Both the position numbers and the translations under genes were made by a program. DNA of 64,000 bases. Origin: Arenicellales bacterium (GTDB lineage Bacteria; Pseudomonadota; Gammaproteobacteria; Arenicellales; JAJDZL01). Within the stretch, counting starts at the first letter, position 1; each line of letters starts with the position of its first letter. Positions 18,510-27,689 of the stretch are shown here, piece by piece. The stretch covers positions 2,108,001-2,172,000 of the forward strand of contig OY282380.1 in NCBI GenBank assembly GCA_958295885.1, read 5' to 3'. The notes beneath the pieces are model-generated. The model worked only from the letters and a program-made list of their open reading frames with translations. It was not told the DNA's origin and ran no database searches.

Positions 18510-19465
18510 TGTCCCTGCCCAAGATATATATAGACGGTCAAGCGGGAACCACAGCGTTAAGAATTTCCCAGTATCTGTCGGAGCGAAAAGATATTGAAAT
18601 CCTGCGCCTGCCTGAACATCTTCGAAAAGTTGAATCTGCCCGACAGGATGCAATTCAGGAAGCAAATCTGGCGATACTCTGCCTGCCGGATGAAGCGGCG
18701 GTTCAAGCTGCCAACTGGGCGTCGGAATTCTCCACTAGAGTAATAGACGCAAGCACTGCGCACCGAGTTTCCGAAGGTTGGGTTTATGGACTGCCGGAAA
18801 TCGGCCCTCAAGCACGGGCATCCATAAAACAGGCTCAGTTCGTTGCAAATCCTGGGTGTTATCCCACATCCGTGATTTTGCTACTGCAGCCGCTCATCGC
18901 CCAAACGGTCATGAGCTCCAGCTGTCCGCTTGCAATTCATGCTTTATCTGGATATTCAGGTGGAGGTCGAAGGCTGATAGAACGCTGGGAGCAGGACGTC
19001 GCTGGCTTAAAGTCACTCCCGTATTCGGCTCCCTATGCACTCGATCGAAGGCACAAGCATATCCCAGAGATGATGAAGTACTCAGGACTGAAATGTGAGC
19101 CTCAATTTCTACCACGCGTGGGGCCCTTTTCTCAAGGGATGCGCGTCGAAATTCCTCTGCATTCTTCGTGGTTTGAGCAGGCAGGTCACGCCTTGGGCCG
19201 TGACGTTCATTCGGTTCTCCATGAGAGATATCAGAAAGAGCCATTCATCAACGTGATGTCCAGCAGCTGGAACGGTGCTGCGGAACTGCGATTTGATCCT
19301 CAGGCTTGCAATGGTACGAATCGGGTTGATCTGCACGTCATTCAGCATTCCTCCGGTCATGTCCTTCTGGTTGGAATATTGGATAACTTGGGTAAGGGTG
19401 CAGGTGGTGCAGCGGTTCAATCGCTGAATTTGATGCTTGGTTTTCGTGAGAATACCGGACTTTAG
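18509..19465 (+). CDS. argC: N-acetyl-gamma-glutamyl-phosphate reductase, type 2 (ArgC)
   Basis: 318 residues from the ATG at 18509; a TTG three bases earlier is an alternative. It reduces N-acetylglutamyl phosphate to the semialdehyde in arginine synthesis. The short type 2 form is indicated by YIDGQAGTTALRI at the N terminus, catalytic Cys in NPGCYPTS (about residue 117), and GYSGGGRRLIE and LPRVGPFSQGM further on. It is the last gene of the polyamine-type transporter operon and overlaps the ATPase gene by one base, an unusual placing for argC. Confidence 0.92.
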   Translation: MSLPKIYIDGQAGTTALRISQYLSERKDIEILRLPEHLRKVESARQDAIQEANLAILCLPDEAAVQAANWASEFSTRVIDASTAHRVSEGWVYGLPEIGPQARASIKQAQFVANPGCYPTSVILLLQPLIAQTVMSSSCPLAIHALSGYSGGGRRLIERWEQDVAGLKSLPYSAPYALDRRHKHIPEMMKYSGLKCEPQFLPRVGPFSQGMRVEIPLHSSWFEQAGHALGRDVHSVLHERYQKEPFINVMSSSWNGAAELRFDPQACNGTNRVDLHVIQHSSGHVLLVGILDNLGKGAGGAAVQSLNLMLGFRENTGL

Positions 19466-19568
19466 GGCGAGTACGAGCAAATGGGGTTTGGCATGGCTAT
19501 TTTGCCAGCATCAACTGCGTTTTTTCGCGTGATTGAATTGATTATGGGCATGTCTACTGTTTCCCGCA

Positions 19569-19910
19569 TTGGATTCTCGATCCGTATTCCCATCTGAGAT
19601 AACAATTGGTCAATTGAATACCCCATTTGATTTTACCGAGTTGCGGCAAGATGCCTCAGCATGGAAAAGCGACAGTCAAATGCTCGAGGAGCTGTTAGAC
19701 GAGCGGCCGGCGCTTGCCGCCAAGGGGCTTCAATCACAGGGCGAAGCGCTCGCAGCCAGAGTACCTGCGACAAACGCTGTTAACAGGGCAAATTCAAAGG
19801 TGCGGCTGAGAGTGGAGCATTTATTTGGTTCAATGAGCGACGAGATGCCGGGGCGATGCAAGGCTGCACTGGGTTTGGACGAGCGGGGAGTTGGTGTCAA
19901 TGCTAATTGA
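19569..19910 (+). pseudogene. IS5-family transposase remnant
   Basis: Only the C-terminal signature NRANSKVRLRVEHLFGSM is recognisable, matching the NR.KS..R.RVEHVFG segment of IS5-type transposases. The upstream part holds no DDE motifs and the sequence after it is degraded. No inverted repeats could be paired. It lies between argC and the convergent pyrD. Confidence 0.6.
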
Positions 19911-20163
19911 AAAGTCGCCGCCTTCTCTCGGCCGAGAGGCAAGTGCAGATGCAGCTTAAACCAAATAACTTGGCGATAACTCCTGCCATTCCACCCTGAC
20001 CCGCGATGCATCTGCTTTTTTTTGCGCTGCTATTGACCTTGAAACACACAACACTCACAAAAGTCATGAATTGGGAATAGGTCACAAATCGGGCTAATTC
20101 ACAAGCTTGAACTGAACCCACAGTACTTTGTCAGCTGACATCCATACCCCGCTTTTAACTCAT

Positions 20164-21279
20164 TTAAATGTATGGACCGGTTCTTTTTTGCTGTTCCCGT
20201 GCCAATTTGACAGCGGAACTGAAATTCGCCGCGTCATACTTTTTGGCTCGATCTGCGAGACCGACGACGATTTCCTTTACTACGGTCGGCCCTCTGTAAA
20301 CCAAGGCTGAACAAAGCTGAACCAGGTCTGCTCCGACCAAAAATTTCTGCCAAGCATCGTCAGCGTTTGAGATTCCACCGACACCGATAATTGGAATGGA
20401 ACCCTGCGTGATCTCCGAAATATTCTTGATCATTCGATTGGAGAGCGGTGCTAGTGGTTTTCCACTTAATCCACCGATTTGGTCATAATTTTTGTGAGTC
20501 AGGCCGGACGGTCTCATGACGGTTGAATTGGTCGCAGTAATCGCGTCGATTTCGTACTGAATTGCAACACCGACAAGCGCGCGGAGATGTCGTTCCTCCA
20601 AATCTGGAGCGACTTTGATTGATATTGGAGTTTTTCTGCCATCGTATTTCAACGCCAGCGTATGCCTTTTGTTCATAATCACTCTCAAGAGGTTCTCGAA
20701 TTCCCCTTTTAATTGAAAATCCCTAAGGCCTTTGGTATTCGGTGAGGAAATATTGATGACGATATAGTCTGCCAGTGAATAGAAGGCTTCAAGTCCTCGG
20801 ACATAGTCTTCGATTGCGTCGTCTTTGGCGGAAAATTGGTTTGCCCCGATGTTGACTCCAATCAGAGAGGAAAGCGGAGACTCTAAGGTCTCGCGCAGAC
20901 TGGCTTCAAACTGCTGGAGTCCATTGTTATTGAATCCGAGTCGATTGACGATTGCCTCATCTTCGATTATCCGAAACACGCGAGGTCGAGGATTGCCTGA
21001 CTGTGGTTCGGGCGTCACTGTTCCAACCTCGGTGAAACCAAATCCAAAATTCGAAAACGTGGTTAACGCAAGACCATCTTTATCAAGTCCTGGTGCCAGC
21101 CCTACCGGATTGGTGAAAGTCTTGCCAAATATATTGACCGGAAGTTTGGGTACGCGTTGACCATAAATCCTGCTGGTTCGCTTTGCGACCTGATTCTGAG
21201 AGGCCTTTAGAACATACCTGCTTGCTTTTTCTTCGTCCAGCAGCATCAGTAAGGGTCGAATCAATCGGTACAGTGGCAC
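20164..21279 (-). CDS. pyrD: Dihydroorotate dehydrogenase (quinone), class 2 (PyrD)
   Basis: 371 residues from the GTG at 21279, chosen because conserved VPLYRLIRPLLMLLDEEKAS starts there, one base after the upstream gene's stop. It oxidises dihydroorotate to orotate and passes electrons to quinone. FMN-binding segments are visible: NPVGLAPGLDKDG, RLGFNNNG, NISSPNTKGLR and GVGGISNADDA. Class 2 is indicated by the N-terminal membrane-associating helices and the catalytic serine in NISSPNT. Confidence 0.95.
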   Translation of the reverse strand: MPLYRLIRPLLMLLDEEKASRYVLKASQNQVAKRTSRIYGQRVPKLPVNIFGKTFTNPVGLAPGLDKDGLALTTFSNFGFGFTEVGTVTPEPQSGNPRPRVFRIIEDEAIVNRLGFNNNGLQQFEASLRETLESPLSSLIGVNIGANQFSAKDDAIEDYVRGLEAFYSLADYIVINISSPNTKGLRDFQLKGEFENLLRVIMNKRHTLALKYDGRKTPISIKVAPDLEERHLRALVGVAIQYEIDAITATNSTVMRPSGLTHKNYDQIGGLSGKPLAPLSNRMIKNISEITQGSIPIIGVGGISNADDAWQKFLVGADLVQLCSALVYRGPTVVKEIVVGLADRAKKYDAANFSSAVKLAREQQKRTGPYI

Positions 21280-21280
21280 G

Positions 21281-21994
21281 TCAGAACTTCTCGTTCTTTT
21301 CGAGTAAACGCCAGTGACCGGAGGGCAGTGAACCCAGCCGAACATTGCCTATGCGCACTCGTTTCAGGCTGGTAACCTGAAGCCCAACCAGTCCGCACAT
21401 TCTTCGTATCTGGCGTTTGCGCCCTTGGGTTAATATAATCTGCAAGAAATTCGTATCGATTTGTCTAACCTGTGCTTCTTTCAACTGCACAGCATCCAAC
21501 GTCAAGCCGTAGGTCAGTCTGTCAATTTGTTTTGGGCGGACTCCACGATTGACTCTGACCAGGTACTCCTTTTCAACTGTGGATTCCGGTCCGATCAATT
21601 GACGTGCGATTCGACCATCCTGGCTGAACACAAGCAAACCGCTTGAATCAATATCAAGTCTTCCTGCAGGTGCCAAACGCTTAAGCGGCCACTTGATTTT
21701 TCGAGACTTCGATCCATATCGCCGTTCCTTCACGAGCAGTGACGCAGCGGGTCGATAACCTTTTTCAGGCTGGCCCGAAACATACCCCAAGGGTTTATGC
21801 AGCAAAATCGTAACCAATTGGTTTTGATAGTTGATCAGTGCAGGAAGCATATCAATTTGACTGGTTTCATTAACTTCCGCGTTTAATCGAACAACCTTTT
21901 CACCATCGACTTTAAGCCATCCTCGTCGAATGAACATTTCCGCTTCCCGACGGGAGCAGAAGCCGTTCTGAGCTAGGTATTTTGTTAATCTCAT
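21281..21994 (-). CDS. RsuA/RluB/RluF family pseudouridine synthase
   Basis: 237 residues. An S4 RNA-binding domain (LTKYLAQNGFCSRREAE) is followed by the catalytic domain with GRLDIDSSGLLVFSQDG, whose aspartate is the nucleophile, and QGRKRQIRRMC. The arrangement fits enzymes modifying 16S or 23S rRNA; the nearest look is RluF/RluB, but the exact target base cannot be read from sequence. pyrD follows after one base. Confidence 0.9.
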   Translation of the reverse strand: MRLTKYLAQNGFCSRREAEMFIRRGWLKVDGEKVVRLNAEVNETSQIDMLPALINYQNQLVTILLHKPLGYVSGQPEKGYRPAASLLVKERRYGSKSRKIKWPLKRLAPAGRLDIDSSGLLVFSQDGRIARQLIGPESTVEKEYLVRVNRGVRPKQIDRLTYGLTLDAVQLKEAQVRQIDTNFLQIILTQGRKRQIRRMCGLVGLQVTSLKRVRIGNVRLGSLPSGHWRLLEKNEKF

Positions 21995-22183
21995 GAATCG
22001 ATTTGACCAGCTTCAATTTGCATTAGATCTGATTCTCTGGGCAGATTTTAGGATGAGAAGGAATTGGAATTTAAACAGTTAATCATGCTATCACTAGTAT
22101 ATAAAGCTGAAACCAAATCTACATCGTTGGTTCAAATTAATATGAACCGCAATTGATTTTGTATTCAATCCTGCTTTTAGACA

Positions 22184-22708
22184 ATGACATCAACTAAAAA
22201 TCGAGTATTGGCTTCTGTTACTGCCGCAGCGCTGGTGGCGCTGAGTGGACTTTCATTCTCTCAGTCAGAAACGAACGAAATCGAATGGTTCGAAGCCGGC
22301 AATTGTTGGGTGGCCTCGCAAGGTTATCTTTATTGCGGTCAAAAGCATCCACTGTCTCAAGACGATTCTGGTCCATTCCTGTCATTTGTTTGTTTCGACG
22401 ATTATCATGCAGTCCTTTTGAGTCATGACTCAATTGATGCAAATTCCACAGTACGTTCGATTAATTTTAGTTTTGGAGACACTCAGTTTACGGACTCTTG
22501 GATGGCGGCTGATACTAAAGAATCCTTTTTGTCGAACCGAGTTGACCCATCCAATCGAGGGTTCCACAATTTACTCCAGGCATTGTTGAACGCAACTGCC
22601 GATGAACTGCACTTCGAGATTGGTCCAAGTGCCATTAGCGGACAAATCAAGTTGTCCGGCTTAGAATGGCAGGCAGTGCAGATTTTTTATGATCTTTGCC
22701 AGAGTTGA
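22184..22708 (+). CDS. Secreted four-cysteine protein A, unknown function
   Basis: A 174-residue protein with a Sec signal peptide (basic start, hydrophobic VTAAALVALSGLSFS). The mature part is small and acidic, with four cysteines in the order NC...YC...FVC...DLC, suggesting two disulphides in the periplasm or outside. It is paralogous to the next gene in length, cysteine placing and C-terminal pattern. No known family was recognised. Confidence 0.7.
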   Translation: MTSTKNRVLASVTAAALVALSGLSFSQSETNEIEWFEAGNCWVASQGYLYCGQKHPLSQDDSGPFLSFVCFDDYHAVLLSHDSIDANSTVRSINFSFGDTQFTDSWMAADTKESFLSNRVDPSNRGFHNLLQALLNATADELHFEIGPSAISGQIKLSGLEWQAVQIFYDLCQS

Positions 22709-23291
22709 ACCATTCAAACGCGTGCTCCAGACTCATCCTTGTATTCTTTTGTATAGAGTTTCCTCAAATTTTATTTTTACCGTCGCGCTCTTTGTGGGGA
22801 CAGTCATGTATTCCAATTCGACGTTGGCAGTCCAAACCGATCATATCGGCCCGGATCCTGTTCAGTCAGAAAACTGTCTGATCGTAACTCCAAGTCGATC
22901 ACTAGTGTGCAGAGGACGCTATGTTCCTCCCGAAGCAGAGGATTATCCGACAGTTTCAATCAATTGCCACCCTGGGATTTCGCTGATCCTAACACACAAA
23001 TCAGTACCAATAAATTTACCGCACAGAAAAATTACTCTTAGGTCCGATACTGATCAGATGACACTGCAGTGGTTGGCTGTGTCGGACACTCAGTCGGCAG
23101 TTTTTGTGTTCTACGCAGGTAGGAATTCGCTTGATTACGAGTTCATATTAATCGCGCTTGGAAGACTGCTTATTCCAGATATCAGTGGTTTTGATGTATC
23201 TTTAGATGATGATTCATTGCTGAGTTATTTTGAATTTGATGTTTCAGATAGAGCTCTTTTCTACCAAATTGCTGATAATTGCGCCCGCTAG
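22689..23291 (+). CDS. Secreted four-cysteine protein B, paralogue of A
   Basis: Up to 200 residues, with a hydrophobic export signal (FIFTVALFVGTV) preceded by a long N terminus whose start is uncertain. The mature part has cysteines in NC...VC...INC...DNC at spacings like those of the preceding gene. The blocks around ISLILTHKS and YQIADNC mirror AVLLSHDS and IFYDLC. The first ATG overlaps the upstream gene by 20 bases. Function unknown. Confidence 0.62.
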   Translation: MIFARVEPFKRVLQTHPCILLYRVSSNFIFTVALFVGTVMYSNSTLAVQTDHIGPDPVQSENCLIVTPSRSLVCRGRYVPPEAEDYPTVSINCHPGISLILTHKSVPINLPHRKITLRSDTDQMTLQWLAVSDTQSAVFVFYAGRNSLDYEFILIALGRLLIPDISGFDVSLDDDSLLSYFEFDVSDRALFYQIADNCAR

Positions 23292-24180
23292 TTCGGGAAT
23301 TGAACACAATCCATGCTTTTCTTACTTTCAGGAGTCAGTGTAAAAATTTCTACCATTCATCCCTCGGTTTGGGATATTGAATGTCACCGGTCACCTAGGA
23401 CCATTCGTTTGTCCGGTTTCAGTGCGGAACAACATCCGATGATCGTTCCAATGACTGTAAGGATTTCGTGCAAACTGCAGAGGTCTGCACCACATGGGAG
23501 GCCGGTTGAAGGCCCAATTGCGTCATTTGGGCGTGAACGACTGGCCGTCCTATCCCATTCGATAGAAGCAGAACCGAGCCAGCGGCGACAGCCTAAGTGC
23601 GGCAACAGTCAGTCGGGGTTGGATTGAGAATCAGTTCCAATGCTCTCTCGGTGTGCTTGGACTGTGGAATGGAATCGAATTGTCCGTGACAGCGGAGAAT
23701 CGAGATGGCCGAATTCTGTGGCATGTTCCTGACCCATGCCCGGCAGCGGTCTTCATCGCAGCTGAAGTCTTAAATTTTATGACTTTTGTTCTTGTCGCGC
23801 CAATTTCCAACTTTAGATCGTTCGATTGCGCATCGCTTCGGTATCCAATCCAATTTCCTTGCCTTTTGGCAACGGCTTGCTGCGAAGAAAGCGAATGTAT
23901 TGTTGAAAAATTATTTTTTTGAACTTGTCTGTCAGAAACCTTCAGTTGTGAAATACTCGCAGCTGTGCAGGCACAGCCGATGATCGATGTCAGACCCATT
24001 CTTAAATCTAGCGTGAATTATGGATGCCAGCAATTTTACCTGTCCAGAGGGCCTCTATTGATCTTCGGGAAACGATGTTGAGTGGGCGGAGTGCGCCAGG
24101 TTCATCACAAGCAGAAGAGGAGAATGTAAGACTGTGAGTGCATCCGCTATGTCGGAATAAGTTCAGCTTCCAAGATTTCT
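23292..24180. other. Degraded intergenic sequence without a supported gene
   Basis: About 0.9 kb with short frames in all directions and none with a recognisable domain. It contains one copy (23353-23400) of a 48-bp repeat found again at 27278. Base composition and broken frames suggest decayed coding sequence. Confidence 0.5.
23353..23400 (+). repeat. 48-bp dispersed repeat, copy 1
   Basis: Matches 27278-27325 at about 40 of 48 positions, sharing the core GGTTTGGGATATTGAATG. It lies on the flank of the degraded defence region. Confidence 0.6.
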
Positions 24181-24560
24181 CATGATGAGTTTTTTCGGGC
24201 CGTCTTCAAGGATACGAAATACTGTGTTGACCTGTATTGACTTGCCTTGATCGAAGAGGAAATCGACTGGTCCACTTTTTCAAATGATACAGACAGTCTT
24301 TTCACCTCTCATTGGATTGGGCACCGGCCAGATCTGGCAATGTCGGTGAATTGAAATTGCTCCAGCAGATGGCTGCAGCTGATCAGCGTTATTGAGCACA
24401 AGAGCGGAAGGATTCAGATGTGCGGCTGCAGCTGCACGAATTCTTGCCTTACCATCATCATGCGCGCGCAGCACCGGCCGGTGCTGCTGATCATAGTCTA
24501 CAAAGGATTTCAGCACAAATGGCGAAAGCCTGTACTATTCAATAGAACCAATTTGATTCC
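24181..24560 (+). pseudogene. Rpn-family (YhgA-like) recombination-promoting nuclease, dead fragment
   Basis: One frame reads HDEFFRAVFKDTKYCVDL, then FTSHWIGHRPDLAMSV, VIEHKS, and QHRPVLLIIVYKGFQHKWRKP. These are the ordered landmarks of the Rpn/transposase_31 nuclease family, including the PD-(D/E)xK positions (Asp in RPDLAM, Glu/Lys in IEHKS). At least two in-frame stops interrupt it and no start joins it. An intact, only distantly similar member lies at 30669. Confidence 0.72.
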
Positions 24561-24629
24561 ATTCTGCCATGTTTTACCATTAAATATCAGACACTGAAAG
24601 ACTTCGCCCGTAGTTCACTTCGTGCGAAA

Positions 24630-24863
24630 ATGACAATCAAGTTGATTCGATCTTTTGCTCTGAATGACGCGATCATGCACACGATGATTAACCATGCTCT
24701 GGTAGTGACTTGCGCACGGCCGCTGACTTTGTTATTCGGTACAAACGCATTTGGAAAATCGACAGGGCTGCAAGCGCTTGTTTTACTACACCAAACAATG
24801 CGGAACAATAATGGTCAAAGCGTCTATTTTAAAATGGCAGTGCTGTCCAACTTGGCAACGTAG
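24630..24863 (+). pseudogene. AAA-ATPase N-terminal fragment
   Basis: A 77-residue frame reads PLTLLFGTNAFGKSTGLQALVLLHQT. This is a Walker A region like that of OLD/RecF-type AAA ATPases (usual form GPNASGKS) followed by the typical leucine-rich helix. The reading stops soon after, so the rest of the ATPase is missing. Probably the front of a lost defence gene. Confidence 0.55.
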
Positions 24864-24865
24864 AG

Positions 24866-25072
24866 ATGGTTGCGAGGATGAAACCGGATTCAGCTGCACC
24901 GCTAGGGCAGGCGACCATTAAAAAATATGATTTCGTGCTGATTCCAAGTTGTTGCGTAGGTTCCAAGTCACTAGAGGGCGATAGCGAAACATTTGACGAG
25001 AAAATAAAGCGCCTGACTGCACAACTTTCCCAGCATATGGCAGAATGCAGCCGCTTATTCAGGATAAACTAG
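24866..25072 (+). pseudogene. Type I restriction-modification HsdM C-terminal remnant
   Basis: The frame reads IKKYDFVLIP...VGSKSLEGDSETFDEKIKRLTAQL. It matches the C-terminal tail of HsdM N6-adenine methyltransferases (usual form HDYVLTPGRYVG...DDGEPFEEKM.RLTA.L). Upstream catalytic parts (NPPF) are gone. Position immediately before an AlbA_2 gene matches the gene order of many type I R-M operons. Confidence 0.68.
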
Positions 25073-25097
25073 AGACTCTTGAATTTGATTTCGAACG

Positions 25098-26841
25098 ATG
25101 ACTATTAGCGACGAAGACATCATACGACAATTGGATTTGGGCGAAGACAGCCATTGGGAATTCAAACAAATTGAGTTCGCAGGTGATCAGCCGAAGAGCC
25201 CTCGCCGCGAAAATTTGGCCGATGAGATTGCCGCTTTCGCAAATTCAGATGGCGGAGTATTGCTGTGCAGTGTAGATGATAACGGTGAAATGCAAAGAAT
25301 GTCGAGGCAGCAAATGATAGCACTGGAACGACTTCTGGTGGAAGTCTGCACAGATGCAATCAGCCCTTCGATTCACCCCCCTAATCTCCTTTCGTATGAT
25401 AGAACCGGGTAAGAGACTTCTGGTGGCCAAAATTCCACAAGGCCACAGTTTGTACGAAAGTCCGGGTGGGAGTTTCCAGAGAGTCGGAAGCACGAAGTGC
25501 AAAATGACAAGCGATGAGAGGTTGCGTTTGACGCAGCGTCGAGCACAATCGAGATTCCTTTGGTTTGATAAGAAAATTATTCCAGGAACTGGATTTCGCA
25601 CGTTGGATGAAGCATTATGGAAACCATTGCTTAGTGCTGCCGGTGCCGCTGATCCAAAGTTAACACTGGAAAAAATGGGTTTGCTATCCAGAGGCGAGAA
25701 CAGTGTCCTGCGAGCTACTGTTGCCGGCGTATTGCTGTGTAGCCAATCCCCTGAGGAATGGTTGCCAAATGCATGCATCATCGCCACCAGCTATCGGGGC
25801 GAAGATCGTTCAACCGGTCAGCTGGATGCGAAGAAGATCAGCGGACCGCTAAACAAACAAATCACAGGCGCTGTGAATTTCTCGGTTCGGAACATGCGTG
25901 TAGCTGCGTTCAAGACACCGACGCGGGCGGAATTTCCTCAGTACAGTGAAAAAGCGATTTTTGAGGCGGTAACCAACGCCGTCGTACACCGAGACTATTC
26001 CATTCAAGGCAGCAAAATTCGGCTCTCACTGTTCAAGGACCGAATTGAAATTCAGTCACCGGGTGCTTTGCCAAACAATTTAATGGTGGATGACATGCCC
26101 TATCGGCAAGCTACGCGAAACGAATTGCTTTGTTCGCTGCTTGGCCGACTGTCAGCTTCTGAAATTAAGGGAGCTGGCGGACGGAGATTCATCATTGAGC
26201 AACGGGGCGACGGTGTTCCGATCATACGGCGGGAAACTTGGGAACTTAGCGGCACATATCCCGAGTTTCCAATGATCGCTGACTCCGAGCTTTGCGTCAC
26301 TATTCCCTCTGCATCTCTGGAATCCACCCCCGCTAAATCTGCAATTACGGTGTATCACGGCGGGCGACCATTGTCTGGCGTAGAATTACTGGTCCTTTAC
26401 CCGAATAAAACTTGGAAAAGCGCTATTACGAACGATGACGGCGAAGCATTTGTTGACTTACACACCACCCAAATTTCCATGAAGGTTTTCGCGGCCGCGC
26501 ATGAATACGCCGCCCATCTCGAACGGGAGTGGATACCGAGCCAAGGGGCGCTTGCAATAGATCTCAAAACCCTGCCGAAAGGTGGTTCATTGGTGTTTCC
26601 CGAGGCAACTGGGGCACTTCCACGGCTTCGAGGGAGATTGAACCCCATACGCGATGCACTTGATCGGACTTATCTTTACGCTTCTAACATCGCCATCAAT
26701 GAGGGACAGCAGCAACCTGTACACTTTCTTCTCGGGGAAAAGTTGCGGTTAACGGACGCTGACGGAAACGAGCTGTGGATACGCATCATCGATATAGTGG
26801 GCAGGTCCGCATTAGTCGAGTATCATCCTGCCGTGGAATAA
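25098..26841 (+). pseudogene. AlbA_2 domain/RecG-like ATP-binding protein, split by one frameshift
   Basis: The first frame (25098 on) has the AlbA_2 (Schlafen-like) start: HWEFKQIEF, NLADEIAAFANSDGGVLLCSVDDNG. At a run of six C residues (25375-25380) the reading must skip one base. The second frame then continues to 26841 with FEAVTNAVVHRDYSIQGSKIRL, RIEIQSPGALP and a beta-rich C-terminal domain. Such proteins sit between hsdM and hsdS/hsdR in type I R-M loci. Everything but the C-run is intact, so this is a fresh mutation, a slippage site, or a sequencing error. Confidence 0.75.
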
Positions 26842-27380
26842 ATATTCAACCTTGGAATTGCGCATGCACTTCTGCCTTGACGTAGTGGGGCTTTAAAGGA
26901 CTTACATGTTGGTGAGGTTTGTGCAGGAAATACTCTCTTGAAAGAGATAGTTGATTTGATCGCTATTGTTGGCAGACTATACGAAACCATCATGCAAAGT
27001 GGGTTTGGAACTGAACGGAATCATTGGATTAACTTCTAGTAAGTGTCTGGCTGTTTTGCAGTTATTGAAACAAACATGATTCTGGCGCAATCACCCCGAA
27101 CCGATGAAATAGGTCGCAGGTGCGGGACTCCTGCATCTGTCTCAACGGTTGCTGAATGGCGCAATTTCATTTTGGCCTAATCTTGCTGCAATATCTGCAG
27201 AGGCATATAACTGCCATATGATTCTCGACCCGCTCAAAAAGAGCGTGTAAAAAACCACCGTCATTCCAAAGAGTTTCCCATTCATCCCAGGGTTTGGGAT
27301 ATTGAATGCCACGAGTCATCCAGGACGCGGGGAATTTTATATGGATGTGCTTTTAGTACGGTTATTGCACTGCTCCTAAC
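26842..27380. other. Noncoding stretch after the AlbA_2 gene
   Basis: No intact gene. A short plus-strand piece near 26930-27040 reads LLKEIVDLIAIVGRLYETIM and may be the stub of a further R-M gene, but it was not identified. Copy 2 of the 48-bp repeat lies at 27278-27325. Confidence 0.4.
27278..27325 (+). repeat. 48-bp dispersed repeat, copy 2
   Basis: Second copy of the repeat at 23353-23400. The two copies bracket the Rpn pseudogene, HsdM tail and AlbA_2 gene. Confidence 0.6.
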
Positions 27381-27689
27381 TTAGATGCTTCGAAGATTTA
27401 AATACAGTATTTTGACACCATCACGCTTGAGTCGTATTAGGTTCGAACAATCACACTCCACAAAGCACAACATTAAACCAACGTCTGATTTTCTCTCAAG
27501 TGCGTTCAATTTGTCCTTGCCAAACTCGGTAACTGAAAAACCAATGATGACATGTTCTCTTTGAATTCCGACTGCGGGATTGGATTTCGGCATCCGTTGT
27601 CGCACCATGTCAAATGCTGTGAGGAGTCCTATCGCGGGTCGATTTCTTTTTTCCAGATTCCAGAAAAGATCACACAAACAAGAGGTCAT
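27381..27689 (-). CDS. Small ORF overlapping the DNA methyltransferase end; possible restriction-enzyme remnant
   Basis: 102 residues from an ATG that overlaps the methyltransferase stop by 20 bases on the same strand. The sequence is globular-looking (HVIIGFSVTEFGKDKLN, GLMLCFVECDCSNLI) but matches no family I recognise. Its position is where a cognate restriction endonuclease often lies. It is too short for a typical enzyme, so it may be a truncated one or unrelated. Confidence 0.4.
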   Translation of the reverse strand: MTSCLCDLFWNLEKRNRPAIGLLTAFDMVRQRMPKSNPAVGIQREHVIIGFSVTEFGKDKLNALERKSDVGLMLCFVECDCSNLIRLKRDGVKILYLNLRSI

